Source of the DNA: Lineolata rhizophorae
Taxonomy: Eukaryota; Ascomycota; Dothideomycetes; Lineolatales; Lineolataceae
Assembly: GCA_010093515.1 (NCBI GenBank)
Contig: MU001674.1
Span: forward strand, 606,246-670,245
Length of the DNA: 64,000 nucleotides
Direction of reading: 5' to 3'
Shown here: piece by piece, positions 12,181 through 24,603 of the stretch
Numbering within the stretch: the first letter of the stretch is position 1
Layout of the letters: every line of letters begins with the position of its first letter
Program-made: the position numbers and the translations under genes
Notes under the pieces: generated by a model
The model's database searches: none
What the model saw: the letters and a program-made list of their open reading frames with translations, nothing else
Told to the model about the DNA's origin: nothing

Positions 12181-15100
12181 GCAAAGTTGGGGGACGGGCT
12201 GGCGGAAAGGTCTAGGATGCTGGGTGGGAAATAGCTAAGTAGGCTATGCGGGCAACAGGTTATGGGTTCGGCGTTGGTGTTGCTTGGGACTATAACTATT
12301 TAGTGCCGGGGGGGACGCTTGGCGTCTTCTAGGTAACGGATGGCGAAGGGCTTTCGGATGAGAGGTAGGATATCCGGGCTTTCTTGGCCCAGGACAAGAA
12401 TGCTAAAATAAAGGACGGTACAGAGCCCTGCACCTTTTTCTCTTGTTATTTTCCGTTCTCAAAACCTCGTTCTTCGGCATAAACGTCCCATCTATCATGT
12501 CATGCGTGGGTTTTCTAGCGTCATTGTCACCAGGTGGTCATGTCTGGTTGTTTTTGTTTTTTTCCCTTTCAAAAATATATCCCCCCCTTTTCATTTTCTC
12601 GTTTTGCATGCGCCATGGGTTTTTTTTGGTTTGGGGCGACAGTTCTTTCGCGTGGAAATTGTAGCATGCTCTAGGCTTTGTTCACTTGGTTGAGTTCTTT
12701 TAGGACGGAACGGTTTGGTGACGGGAGGAGCGGGACTGGTAGACTTGGCCTATTTCCGGCATGGTTGTATGGACTTTTTTGCATGTGTGTGTGTGTGTGT
12801 GTGTGTGTGTGGCTTGGGTTTTTTTTTTGTTGTTGCGTCCATATTGGACCTGGATTTTTTGCCCGCCTACGTGGTGCAAACCACGCTTTTTGATACCAAT
12901 TGCACACTTCTTTTGCGTTCGTGCCCGTTGTCCGATACTCCTGGCACTGGTTCGTGGCGTACGGGAAATGCCGAGTGCTCGGCCGGACCTCAGCGGTGGC
13001 ACACGTACGGCTGCCACGCCCCCGAGTCGGGCCTTGCTCGCGGCACCCTTTTTTTCCCTGGACGCCCGCTGCCGCGCCGTGCCCTAGCTACGCATATACA
13101 TACTCCCTACGTAGTATGTACCCGTCCTCGAACCCCCATGCCCCCCCCCCCCGGGGCCAAAAAAGACCGCCACGATCCCTTCTCCCTCGCCGCGTCCCGC
13201 CCCGCGCGGCCGTCTCCACCGCCGCACGCCGCGCCCCTCGCGAGCAGCCGCCGGCCCGAGCCGCGCCTTCCTCCCCCCTCTGCGCGTCGTTGTCGGGGGA
13301 CGGCCTTTCCGTGGGCTGGTTGGTTGGCTGGTTGGTTGGTCCCGGGCCCCAGGACCCGATCTGAGGCCCTTGTGGAGCGGGCGAGGTGGGGTCTGTCGCG
13401 CTCGTTTGGCATTGGGGGGGTGGAGGGTGGAGATGGGATGGGGTGGGGAGTTGTTGGTCGGGGTGGAGGGCAAATAGGCAAAATGGGGCGGGGGGTGCGG
13501 TACTCCTTTTTTTTTTTTTCTTCCTCACCTCTTTTTTGTGAATATGTTTGTTGACTGCTGGAGTGGTAGGGCAAGCACTCTTTGTATATGGAAGGGTGGC
13601 GGGGCAAATTGAGGCGTGTGTGGGCGTAGTAGTAAGATGTAGGTGTGCATGTCTTGTCTATGTGCGTATATGCGCATGGGGGGTGCCTTGCTTGTTGTGA
13701 TCAAGGGCGTTGCGGAGATTACTTGGCCTCTCTTAAACTTGACCGGCAGTCAGAGGAACAAACCAAGTTTTGTTACGTTGGTCGGCGGCGCCCCTTTCCC
13801 CCGCACCGGTGGAGGGTGAGAAGTTGGTCTGTTCACTTCTTTTCTTTCTTCTGAACAGAGCAAATATCGATTCCGCACGCGCGATCAAACATTCGCCAGA
13901 CGAGTATCTTCCTAGCACCTATCTACCCCTCCACTCAAGAAGGTTAGCAGCTCCATTGTAACCTGCCCTCTACTCAGACCACATCATTTCTTCCCCTCCT
14001 ACCCCCTCCCCCCCCCAGCAGCACAAGCACCATACCCGCTCCTAGCTCCTCACTTACCTCACCCCGCCTAACTTCTTCCAAGCTTCACCACTACGCACCT
14101 GAAAATCCGCGCCAGTCCCGCGCACTACCAACGGCCCGTATCAGCGAACGACGAACGCCGCCCCCGGAGGGACTACCAGGCCCTCCCCCCTCCTTTCTCT
14201 AGCACCAAATCATGGACAAACCCTACAGCAAGCCACTCGCCGCCGCCGAGGCCACGTGGGCCCCGCCCAACGCCCACCGCACGTACATACGTATGTCCTC
14301 CGTACCGCCGCGGCGTCTGCCCACGCATGTCCTACGTACGCACGCGCCGCCGAGACAAACAGAAAGGGGCCCGGTCCGCACTGGACGCGTGTGGCACGCA
14401 GCGTGGCGCGCGGGGCGCGCAAGGCGCGCAAGAGGCCCTCCCCGGCAAAGAGGCGCGTTCGGGATCGACGCGTGCGTACACACGGGCGCAGCGCGTCAAC
14501 GTGGCGCGGTACATGCATGGCGCCTGAAGGTGCGGGGGCGAAGGGGGGATTATTTGGCGTGCGACGCAAGGGGCGGAGAGCGGCGGGCCGGCATGGCAAA
14601 CGGGATCGAGGTCGGTCAGGTTGAGAGGAGAGACCGTTCAGACCGCTTTGCCTGCGCGTAAGCGCTGCTGGATGGGTCCCCTGCACCCCTGCACATGCGC
14701 ATGCACATATCGTAGCATATCCGGTGGGAAGGCTGGTAGGTAGGGTTGGCAGAAACAAGCCTAGAACAATGGCTACCTTTGTACTACCTCTATATATCTC
14801 TCTGCATATCTCCGTAGATGCACGTGTGTATGTGAACCAGTCAGCCTCTTAGGGGGCTGCCTCAACCTAACCCATGTATCCTATTCCCGTCCCGCTTCTA
14901 TCTGACGGCTACAACCATATAACCTTAAAGAAAATCAAATAAAGAAAAGGGAGGTGCACGAAAGTCACACAGCTACAACGGCGGCAACAACGCGCAGAAA
15001 AAAGGTTCAGAAAAGGCGTCCAACCTGAAAACGGTATCCAACAGAGTCTTCGTTGTGCAAAACCGTTTCAAAACGTCTTCGCATCGGATGTTCGTTGTTG

Positions 15101-15515
15101 CGTTTCCTGCCCGCCCAGCCGTCCCTGTCGATCGTCTCACCCAGTCGTTCGACATGCGCAGGTATCCGCGCTTCACCGGTTCCACAAAGCGCCTCCGCAT
15201 CCCCTCGCCGTCCAACGGTTGCACGTGTACTGGCTCGCACGCCCGGCGGTCAGCGTCCGAGCCTGGACCGCGTGACACGGCTGTTGCACCACCGAACCGG
15301 CTCGACATCCAGACCAATAACGGTACGGCGCTGGATCCGACCCCCAACAAGCCCGTGGTATCCATCCGCCCAGCCTCTCGGGCATCGCTATCCCTGCCGG
15401 AGAGAAGGCGACACACGAACCTGGCCAGCCATGTGCCGACCCGCCGTTCACAGATACACCCGCTCATCCGCCCCTCATCAAGTCAAATCGCACGTGCACA
15501 CACACACGCGCGCAT
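12181..15515. other. Gene-poor spacer between WD40 gene and hydrolase gene
   Basis: The flanking genes converge. The stretch contains T-rich tracts (12430-12640), a (TG)14 microsatellite at 12784-12811, a C14 run near 13141, a T-tract near 13507 and CT-rich sequence at 13950-14200. An ATG at 14212 lies in a fair context and opens a 149-codon Arg-rich frame, but composition and lack of any recognisable motif argue against a protein. TACGTA occurs at 13108, 14288 and 14333. No gene is supported. Confidence 0.4.
12784..12811 (+). repeat. (TG)14 microsatellite
   Basis: Fourteen uninterrupted TG units in intergenic sequence downstream of the WD40 gene. Confidence 0.95.
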
Positions 15516-18020
15516 TCACAGCACCAACTTCCACCTCCCCTCCCCGCCACCGAACCCCCTTCCCAACCCCCACGTCTCGTCCCTCCCCAACCTCATCGCC
15601 AACCCATGCTGCGTCGCCGCGGTCCGAAACCTCTCGCGCCGCGCCTCCGCGCCGCCTTCCCCATCCCCCAGCCCGTCCCCGATCCCGAGGCGCTGCAGCA
15701 GCCGCGACGGCTCCTCGAACGGCCCCAGGTCCGCCGAGCACACGGTGCCGGCGGCCGGCAGCGTGGCGTTGCGCAGGTAGGCGCGTATGTGGGACGAGGT
15801 GCAGCGGGACGGCGCGGCGAGGGAGCAGTGGCCCGGCGAGTCCTGCGTGAGCGCGACGGAGCCGGGGAACTTGGCCGACATCATGTGGGCGCTGCGACGG
15901 CCGCGTTAGTCGGGAGATGCCGTGTGCATGGTACGAGGGAAAGGCTAGGAGCGTGCCGAAATGATATCAAAGAAGACCCCGGTCGGAAGGGGATCGGGGA
16001 AGACATGACCGAAGCTCAAAACGGAGAAATGGACCAACTCACTTCCGCACAGGCGTCACCGGATCCGCCGTGTTCCCGATGAACAGAATTGGCACCTTCG
16101 TCTCGCCCCCAAACGGCCCAGTGAACCGATGGACCGGCCGGATAGGCCACCCCGTGCACGCGAGCCGGATGCGCGCCCAAATCGCGCCCGCCATGTCGCT
16201 TTTGCCCTCGAGGAGGCGCGCGTACTCTTCGAACTTGGCGGGCGTTATGCCGTCCTGGGCGTCGCCGTCGCTGCACGCGATGGCCTGCTCCGCTGAGCCC
16301 CCGCGCGGCGCCGCGTCCGTCGCGTTGTTGCCGCCGCCACCGCCGTCGGCGCCCTCGTGCCTCTGCGTCGGCGGCGAGCACGTGTAAGTGTGTAGTCCGT
16401 GCATGCGCGTCGTGAAGTAGGACGCGTCGCCGCGCTCGAGGGCGGCGAGAGCGCGCGCTAGCGGAACGAACAACGCCATGGGCCCGTATAGGGCGGAGAA
16501 GAAGACGAGACGGACGTCGCTCCAGGTGAGGATCTCGGGGACGAGGGGATCGGCGGGGGTCCCGCCCGCCGCGGCGGCCGTGACGGGGAGCGGGTTGTGG
16601 TAGAGACGCGCCAGGATGGCGCGGACGCGGGCCTCGACGGCAGCGGGTGTCGTGGTGTTGGCGTCGGCGAGCGCGCAGCCCGCCGGCCCGGCGGCCGCGC
16701 ACCCGGCGTAGAAGGAGTGGTACGTCTTGTCTGTGTCTTCGAGGTTGTCGGACCAGAGCCCGCCGACGTAGTCCTGAGCGTCGATGACGCCATCGAGGAT
16801 GAGGCGGCCCACGCGCGAAGGGTACATGGACGCGAAGGTGATGCCCAGATAGGTGCCGTACGAGAAGCCCCAGTACTGGACCGCCTCCTCATCGGGCTTG
16901 TACCTTAGGTGTTCGGGCACCTCGATGGACCGCGCAGGCGCAGCGCCTTGAGGACGCCCCCGGCATTCGCTGTGCTGCCGCGACTCGGACAGCAACCGCG
17001 CCGCTTCATTCTCGCGCCACGCGCCGTGCTGCTCTGCGAGCTCGAGCATGTCGCGAGCGACCGACGCCGTCGTCATGTACTTCTTGATGTCGGCGTCGTC
17101 CAGCGTCGCCGCGCACGCGCCGCCAAGCGCGTGCGTCATGGCCCACAGTCGGCCCAGCGCCGCATCCGAGCTGTCCATGAGGCCCTGCGCCAGCATGCGC
17201 AAGCGCCAAGACGAGCTTTCGGCTAGCGACTCGAAGCAATGGCCGCCCGGTGTGGAGAAGGCCACGCCACGCGGGTCGAAGCTGAGGACGTCGAAGTATT
17301 TCTCGTCGGGTACATCGCCGTCATGGTCCGCCGGCAGCGGCGACGGCACTGCTTTGCTATCGACGGCGTCCTGTATCCCCCGGCCCTCAGCCACGATCAG
17401 GGCGATGCCCGAGTTGCCGGGGCCGCCAGGATTGACGAGGATGGCGCCGCCGTAGCGCGGGTCCGTGATAGGGACTCTGGCAGGGAGCTTGGCGACGGCC
17501 AGGCTGATCGTCTTATCTGGGTGGGTGCCGTTCCAGTAGTCGAGGGGAAGCTCGAGACGTGTGCATTGGAGCCCGTCGTAGCAAGGTTGGAAGTCGAAGT
17601 GGGAGGCGGTAGGGACCTGGAGTTCTGATCAATCAGACATGAGGCCTTTCTGTGGCTCCACATGGCCCAAGGATATTTTTGATGCTGCCAAAAGTACCAG
17701 ACCAAAGCGAACGCAACGACTAGAGCTCGTTTATAGCGCAACAGAAAAGCGCTCTTCAGACTCACGTTGAACCAATCAAACCCGAGCTCCGACGATGGGC
17801 GGCCATCATCGCCGTGTTCATGGTGACTCTCCATGCGAGAACCGAAACAACGTTGGAAGGCGGCGTGAACTTGGCTTCCAAACAGCCAGACCAACGCCTG
17901 GTATAGGAGGATGGCTGTCAGCGAGATGAAAAGCACGCTCCTCGACCCTATCGAGCCATTGGGGGGATGATAGCGGCCTTGGTGGTACGCCCCGCCAACG
18001 TCTAGCTTCCCGTACTTCAT
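15516..18020 (-). CDS. Membrane-anchored alpha/beta-hydrolase peptidase, TAP-like
   Basis: Likely serine exopeptidase of the alpha/beta-hydrolase class with a tripeptidyl-aminopeptidase-like C-terminus. Minus-strand exons are 18020-17766, 17616-16043 and 15891-15516; introns of 149 and 151 nt both join in frame, giving 734 residues. Residues about 27-48 form one hydrophobic segment after a short basic N-terminus, so the enzyme looks like a type II membrane protein rather than a freely secreted one. NPGGPGNSG (about 143) fits the oxyanion loop, GFSYGTYLG (about 335) carries the nucleophile Ser, NTADPVTP (about 603) the acidic residue, and SPGHCS in exon 3 the catalytic His. A Gly/Asn-rich low-complexity insert lies near residue 490. 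It could instead act as a prolyl-type aminopeptidase. Several N-glycosylation sequons suit an extracytoplasmic enzyme. Confidence 0.88.
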
Positions 18021-19881
18021 GGTGCACGGCCCAGATCCGAGGGAGGGAATTCGGCCGCCGGACGCCGATTCTCAGCTGGGGAAGAATGCAACCGGAGAAT
18101 ATGAATAATCGACGGCGCAAGGAATGGAGTCGCGGCCAGGCTATCACGCTGGCACGTTTCGCCGTCGTCGGGTCGCCAGTCGTCGGCCGGCGAGGGTTGG
18201 ACGGCACGACGGGGCGGGAGGGGTCCTCGTTGGCTCAGCTCCCCCCGTGCCCCGCGCTTGCCGCATCGGGCTACGGCGGGGAAGCCGCGCGCCAAGCGAC
18301 GGGGAGCCTGGTGGTGGGCGCCACGGTTGCCGGCGGGCCAGAAGGGCCCAGGACCCCCGGCCGAGGGGAGGAACCTGCTCGGGGTTTCCCACCGATCTCG
18401 CGCGGGAAACCGCGGCCGGCTGGGCAGCGCGGGTCCCACCGAGGTACGTACCTACATACATACTGCGTAGGTAGGTGCATACCTGGCAGCCCGGCGCCAG
18501 GGAAAGATATCACACATCGCACACGGCCCGCGGGCGCCACCACCGCCCGGGGAAGGAGCGTTTCTGTCTTCTCCGGGACTCGCCGTGCGCCGCGACCGCG
18601 GCCCCGTCGTATGTGCCCAAGGCCCAGGCCGCGGCTCCCGCCGCTGCCCAGGCGCCCGGGCGGCGCCCTCGTGACCGGGCCGGCCCCCGACTGCCCTTTC
18701 CCCGAGCCGCCATCGTGACGAGAGACGAGACACGACGAATCGAGCGGCGCCGTCCAGCTGCCCGCCAAGGCTGCCGCCTGGAGCGCGCGCAGGCAGCCGC
18801 GGCGACGTCGCCGCGGCGAGAGGGCGAGACCGTCTTCGGAGCCGGTCGCGGTGGCGGGAAGGAAGCGCGTCGCCGGCCCAGAGAACCAAGAAGCTGCTTC
18901 CAGGCTGCAGCGCCCGCACAACGTCCTTCCTCGTAACGCAGGCACAATCGTCCTGTCGGCCGCGCGCGCGAGCTAGGAAAGCTGTTCGGAATGGGTGCGG
19001 GAGAACCTCTCCCTGCCATCGCCCATTGGGCCGCGGCTCCGGGTCGATCTTTTGGGCACCGTCTAAATAGGGACGCCGGAGCTGTCTCCGATACCCCCTC
19101 GCTTGGCCAGACCCCTTCGGCGTTGGCGAGAGGCATCCATGCCGCGTCGCTGTCCGCCGTCAAACCTGTCAATTTGTTGTGTCGGTAACTCGCCCCCCGC
19201 GCGCATGACGTCAAATGGAGTCGCGGTGATCTATCCGTTGTAAGGGGGGGTGAGAGGAAGCCTCGTTGCAGCGATGACGTTATTACGGCCGTCCATATTC
19301 GTACGCTACTCTTAACCCTCCAAAGAAGAGCTAGCTCTACAAATTCGTCTCAAAATAAACTCGATTGCATGAATAAAAACGTCCGGAAAGCAGGTGTACA
19401 TTTCAATTTCGAAAGAAAGGTGATTTGCCCTCAAGCGAATGCAAGATTCGACAAGCATGATCGGGGGTATCAATCCCTAGTCGCTTTGCTCAACTGTGAG
19501 AAGAGAATTAAACCCTCCCTTTGCCCATGTTGTGTTTGTTGCCGCAGATCAGATGGAAGAAGTATAAAAGGGGGAAAGAGAAGTATTGAATAGAGGGGCG
19601 GGATGGAAAAAAAAAAAAAAAAAAAAGCAGTAAGAGGGAATTACGGCCCAGCAGCGCACCAACCTAGGTAGTTGCCTGTGCTGAGCCCACGAATGGAAGA
19701 TGGTGTGGTTCTTTGATGAGAAAGAACAAGGAAAGGCAAAAGCAGACTGCCAGACTGTGCCCATCGTTTTCCCAGATCCCGATTGTCCCATGCGCTGAAT
19801 TACCCAACCAAGATCATGCCCACCCATGATGAAGATCCCGTCCCTTTGTTGCCTGACAGCCCAAGAGAGTCGTCACGCAAT
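18021..19881. promoter_or_regulatory. Upstream region of the hydrolase gene
   Basis: Both flanking genes are on the minus strand, so this is the hydrolase promoter plus the 3' flank of the RRM gene. The first kilobase is very GC-rich and has a run of TACGTA/TAGGTA-like words at 18441-18485. A perfect CRE palindrome TGACGTCA is at 19206-19213 and an A20 tract at about 19607-19626. No gene is supported. Confidence 0.45.
19206..19213 (+). promoter_or_regulatory. CRE-type palindrome TGACGTCA
   Basis: Perfect eight-base site of the kind bound by fungal ATF/CREB bZIP proteins, with a related TGACGTTA about 65 bp downstream. It lies 1.2 kb upstream of the hydrolase start. Function is inferred from the motif alone, and one such octamer is expected by chance in a window of this size. 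Confidence 0.3.
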
Positions 19882-20841
19882 TTACCACTGTCCACCGCCC
19901 TGGCCTTGGTTCTGGTCACCATAACCTTGGGGCGGTGGCGCGCCATACCCCCCTCCACCGTACCCGCCAGGCTGGCCCGCTCCCCACGGCATCGGGCCTC
20001 CACCACCGCCGTACCCTGTGTCACTTGCGTCAGCCCGAGCTATCGCTCAAATAATACAAAGTCTGGAATATTACCCTGTCGAGGATAGCCACCCTGCGGC
20101 ACTTAAACTGGAGTCAGCGCGAGCTGCAACGAGGTATGGCTGATGTGGAGCAGCAAGGTAGTGACATACCTCCGTAGGGTTGGTAACCACCCGGAGCCAT
20201 GCCCGGTCCAGGAGGTCCGCCCGGCTGGGGTCGGTTATAGCCTCCGCGGCCCTGAAAGCCACCACCACCACCGGACTTATCTGATGCCTTGTCTACGCGG
20301 ATCAAACGGCCATCGAATCTGGGAAGGACGTTAGTGGCTACTGCGTGCTTGGGCCTAAACGCGAAACCTGGAATAAACTCGCGAATACATCTTGAAAATG
20401 ACGTAGTTGTGCAGATAAAGAAGTTCCCATGATAACGCTATCGATAGACGGCGCAGATTCGCGAACTGAGGGATGAGTGTGGGCAGAGGTGAGACGGTGA
20501 TATTGGGACGCACTCGACATTGTTCATGGAGGCGATGGCAGCATCGGCCTCGCTTTCCTGGGAGAACCGGACGAAGCCAAATCCGCGGCTGCGTCCAGTG
20601 TCGCGATCCTTAACGACGACCTGAAGAGCAAATCATCATGAGGTGAAACATTCCAATCGATCTGTACCTTGTGGAGTATGTAGACGAACCGCCTCTTCGA
20701 CATGGCCGAATTCCTCGAACTTTGCGCGGAGGGTGGCATCGTCAGTGTGCCAGGCGAGGCCACTACCGCGAACACATCAGAACGTCTTGTCAAATGGCCC
20801 GCGGGCGGATCGCGTGCTTACCCGATAAATAGCTTAGACAT
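19882..20841 (-). CDS. Glycine-rich RNA-binding protein with one RRM
   Basis: Single-RRM, glycine-rich protein like those that bind RNA in cold or stress responses. Six minus-strand exons: 20841-20822, 20762-20690, 20620-20514, 20318-20170, 20101-20075 and 20015-19882, giving 169 residues. The RRM spans about 1-80, with RNP2 as LFIGGL (4-9) and RNP1 as RGFGFVRF (about 43-50); [11 protein letters not shown] closes it. The rest is Gly/Pro/Tyr/Gln-rich (for example [16 protein letters not shown]) and ends GGGQW. Intron 2 uses a weaker GTTCGT donor; splicing there gives the expected [16 protein letters not shown]. Intron 3 is long for this gene (195 nt). For intron 4 the acceptor after TTTAAG was chosen because the nearer CAG would bring a stop into frame. 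Exon 1 codes for under seven residues, so the true start is easy to miss. Confidence 0.88.
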
Positions 20842-23800
20842 GCTACTTGCTGTTCTTCGACGGGACGGAATGCGCTCTAGCAGTGAAATCTTAATGTCTC
20901 GTGATGTTGCGCCCAATGGCGAATGCAAGAAACTCGGATTCGAACGAGAGGAAGAAAAGATGTATGAGGAAGTTTGGGCCGAAGTTTAGGCGCCGTTGGG
21001 CAGAGGAAGTGAAGTGTGCGTGCGTGACCTGCCAAAGGGTGGAGCAAACACCGGTAACAATGTGAAAAAGGAAAAAAAGAGAAAGGGCCAAGCTGACAAG
21101 CGGAACATACGAACTTTGAGAAGTTTAGGCGCGGCAACGAATCCGAAAGAACGTTTAACGGAAATTCGCCAGCGACGAGATAAAAGACGTTGAGCGACAG
21201 GAGGACCCGTCTGATTCGGCGAGGGAGAACAGACCAGTGGAGTGATGGCGGGGAGAATATTTTCCTGGCGGGAAAGCTTGCAGGGCCCCGATGGCGGCGG
21301 GGCAAAAGAAAATCGATGCGAGAGGAGGCATCGATCGAACTAGCCAGCCCCTCCTGCAAGGCAGCGCTAACGGGAACAATCACCAGGCTGGTCCACTAAT
21401 CTCCTCTCGTATAGGACAGGAGGGTATAGCGGGAAGACAGGTCGCCGGCACGGTGGGAAAGGGTAGACGCGGAGTGGACGTGACGATTGCGACATGGATT
21501 GACCGGCCATGCGGACTGGCAATCGGCAGCGGCCCATCTCTCTAGCACGTCTTGACGGGGGCCTTGGCCTTCGTCTAGAAGCGCGCGCTCAGTCCGGCGA
21601 TCCCCTCTCTCTACCTACTCAGTCTCACTCCTCAGCGACGGCGGCGACGGCGCCGGCAGCCGCTGCTCGCCCGGAGCGGGCACCATCCATCCCGTGCCCA
21701 TTAGATCATGCGCTCGGGTGCTAGCTGGCCGCTATAGGGCCCAATGGCGACTAAGCGGCGGGCGTTCGCTGACTTGGGCCAGAGGTGCCTTATGCATGTG
21801 AGGTGCAAGCTAGGTTTGATAGGGCAGACGCGCAAGCGCGTCCACCGCTGCATTCTGTACATGCGGCCTGCCTGTCAAGGCGGCCGAATACGGCAAGACA
21901 GGAAAGTCAGCCACAGGCGGCGGCGGGTCCCGGCGGGGCCGTCCATCGCGCGGCGAGAGCTGAGCGAGCTAGCTGTCCGACTATCCTAGCTGGCAGCTCT
22001 GGGGGAACGCAGGGCCAGCGCCACCACCAGCAGCCCGTGCAGGCCGACATCTAGACCAAGATGACGAGAGAAAGAGCGGGCGAGTCGGAGAAAAGCAGTC
22101 CGACAAGACTTCGAGACTTATGGAGCAGTAGCAATGATGGTCGTTCAAGAAGCGCCTGCGGACAATGGCCTCTGGGGCGGTGCTCCAAAGAAGCTTATCG
22201 CAAGCTATCAGAGACTGCGGAGAAGGCCAGGCGGCATGTATTGGACAGGGTGCCCGGGGCGCAGGAGGATCCAGGCCGGCGCCAGCGGGCGCGCGCAAGC
22301 GGGCGCCTTGGCCCCCGTCGCCCTCGCAACTACGGCCGCGGTCTGCGGGCAGGCCGCGAACGGGAACACGACCGGAGCTTGGCTGGAGGGCTGACTGGGT
22401 CGCATTTCCGGGGTGTGTTTACTTGCTGCTCATTAGTCCGCCTCCAGTCGAGAGCCTACGGCTCCTTTTATGCGCAAAAAAATTGCCACAAGAGCCACTC
22501 GCAGCTCTCCAAGGAAAAATAAGGACCCCCCACAGATCCGTCCACTCCGGTGGCTTCTGCCACCACCGCCAACACCACCACTTCTGCCAGCCATTGCAAT
22601 CGCAGCCAACCTCCATCGCCTTCAAGCACCCAGCAACACGGACCCGTCGGCGCATGAAGGCCGGGCTTCGGATACAGAGGCCTCGGATTTTGGTCGCGGG
22701 TGGCCGCGGGCCAACGGCTCCGCGCCTGCATGGCCTGTGGCCCGTTCCGGTGGACGGCGGCAGCTGGCAGTAGGTGGTGAGGGAGTGAGTGGGCTACCGA
22801 CGCAGGCAGTCCTTGCTGCGCTGGTGGAGCTATCCGCAATGACGACGACGTCAACGACCAACCATCGACCGGCTAGGCACTTTGCCAACGAAGGCCCCAA
22901 GGCCGGCAGGCAGCTTGTTTGCCGGCTTCTTCTGGGTCTCCACGCTCGCCAATTCCAGTGCGGGTCCATCGCTGCAACTTTGAAGAAAATCAATTGATGC
23001 GGCGATTCGAAGACGACAAATTCCCCTCGTCCCTCTGCCCCCCTGGCCGTTGCCGCCACTGTTGGCTGCCATTGTTACTATCGTTTCCACCGCCGCCTGC
23101 CGTCGCCAGCACGACAGCCATTGAATGCGCGCCTCTGCCGGATACCCTGAGCGGCATACTTGGGGCGTACATGCTCAACATGCCTCGTAGCTTGTTTCGG
23201 GCCCAAATGTTCTGATGGATGGCGGCGGTGGCGCTCGGTTCGTCCTGTCCACGGATCCTCGAGGCCCGGGGTTAGCTGCACGTATGCCCGCCCATGCCGG
23301 CCGTCCATTGACAGCCTGGCTGAGTTGTCTGTCGTGCAGCGTCGGCGTGCCGCGTGTGGGCAAGGCGCCGATGCTTCCCGCGCAGCAAGCGAGCGGCCTG
23401 GCGGAGATACGTGCGTGCGTGTGCGCGTGCTTGCGTGCTGCGCGAGAGAGCATACTAGTAGGCATGCTGCCTGGCCGAGGATAAGAAGGAGGGGGTATGG
23501 GAGGGTCCTTTTCGCCCGGCTCTGATGGATATGCCAGTCCGCGCGGCTGGCTTCCGTCGGTTAGCCCGGGCTTCTCCCGGTATATAGCCAGCCGTTAGAC
23601 GTACGGCAGTCGGTTCCAGTTAAGTTGCTCTATAAGCGGGTCTTTAAATATCCACACTCGCTGCTTTAGGGGATGGTGACGGTCCGAGGCCACGCCGTGG
23701 CAGGCCTGCCAGCAATGATGACGGTGACGGTGACGGCGATAGCGATGAGAGGCGGCGGTTGAAATAAGCATTGCAGCTGTCAGAGGCATCGAGGGAAGGA

Positions 23801-24603
23801 AGGTGCGGTCCGCGCCGTGTGCTGCTTCCTGGAACTGTCCCCGTCGTGCCTTCCCTCCATCATCTCCACGCGGCTTCCTCGACGTCCTTCGGGGGCAGTG
23901 GCGGCCCCGGGCAGCGGCCTGGAACTGGCGACGGCGAAAGGCCCGCCCTGACGCTGATCCCGTCTCTGCGACCTCCACCTCCATCTCCCGTCCGCCTTCT
24001 GCACCCTCCGCGCCCAGGTCACAAGTCACATTGCATTAGCCGGCCTGCCCTGCTCAGCGCGCCCGCGCGCCCGCCTCTGCCTAGGCCGCGCTTTTCTGCC
24101 CGTGGCGGCGCCCGCCGTCTTTTGGCTCTGAATGACCCCGCGACCGCTGCCGCTTCCTGCGCGCTCGAGTTACACGGCATCCTTCTGCCCGCTCTCTTAA
24201 CGAGCCCATTATTAAGAACTGGCTCCCCCAGCAGCACTGTCCCTTCGAGCGGTCGAGCCCGTGACTTCTACCCCCGCCGGAGCGTGTTGCTGCCGAATCG
24301 GACGTCGAGGAAGCCGGTGGGAACGAGTCCTTCGAGGAGCAATCGGCCGTCGGCGAGGGTAGGGGGGCAACAGGACGCGTTCGCGGCGCAACTCTGCAGG
24401 TCCGTTTCTTGACTCAAAAGGCTCGGCTCGCTGTGGTGAAACGTACCGGGGGTACACACAACCTCCAGACTTCGCCAACCCAGGCCATGAGGAAGAAAGA
24501 GGAGACAGGATTGAGGCAGCATGTTCGCAAACAGAGTGACGATCCGACTGTACCCGAAAAGCTGGGCCTCCTCCATTTTCTCCAGCCTAAGGATTCGATC
24601 AAG
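20842..24603. promoter_or_regulatory. 3.8-kb spacer without a supportable gene
   Basis: The spacer lies between the divergent RRM gene and the hypothetical gene at 24604, so both promoters are here. Frames are short or have biased composition (Arg/Ala/Pro/Gly-rich) on both strands. Purine-rich sequence near 21060-21200 and pyrimidine-rich sequence near 22530-22640 and 23860-24000 look like leaders or promoter tracts. I saw no tRNA, rRNA or mobile-element signature. A long non-coding transcript or a gene with very short exons cannot be excluded. Confidence 0.4.

Noticed and set aside
14212-14661. 149-codon frame with a fair start context, MDKPYSKPLAAAEATW
   Set aside because: After about 20 residues it is Arg/Gly/Ala-rich without any motif; opposite-strand frames are equally long.
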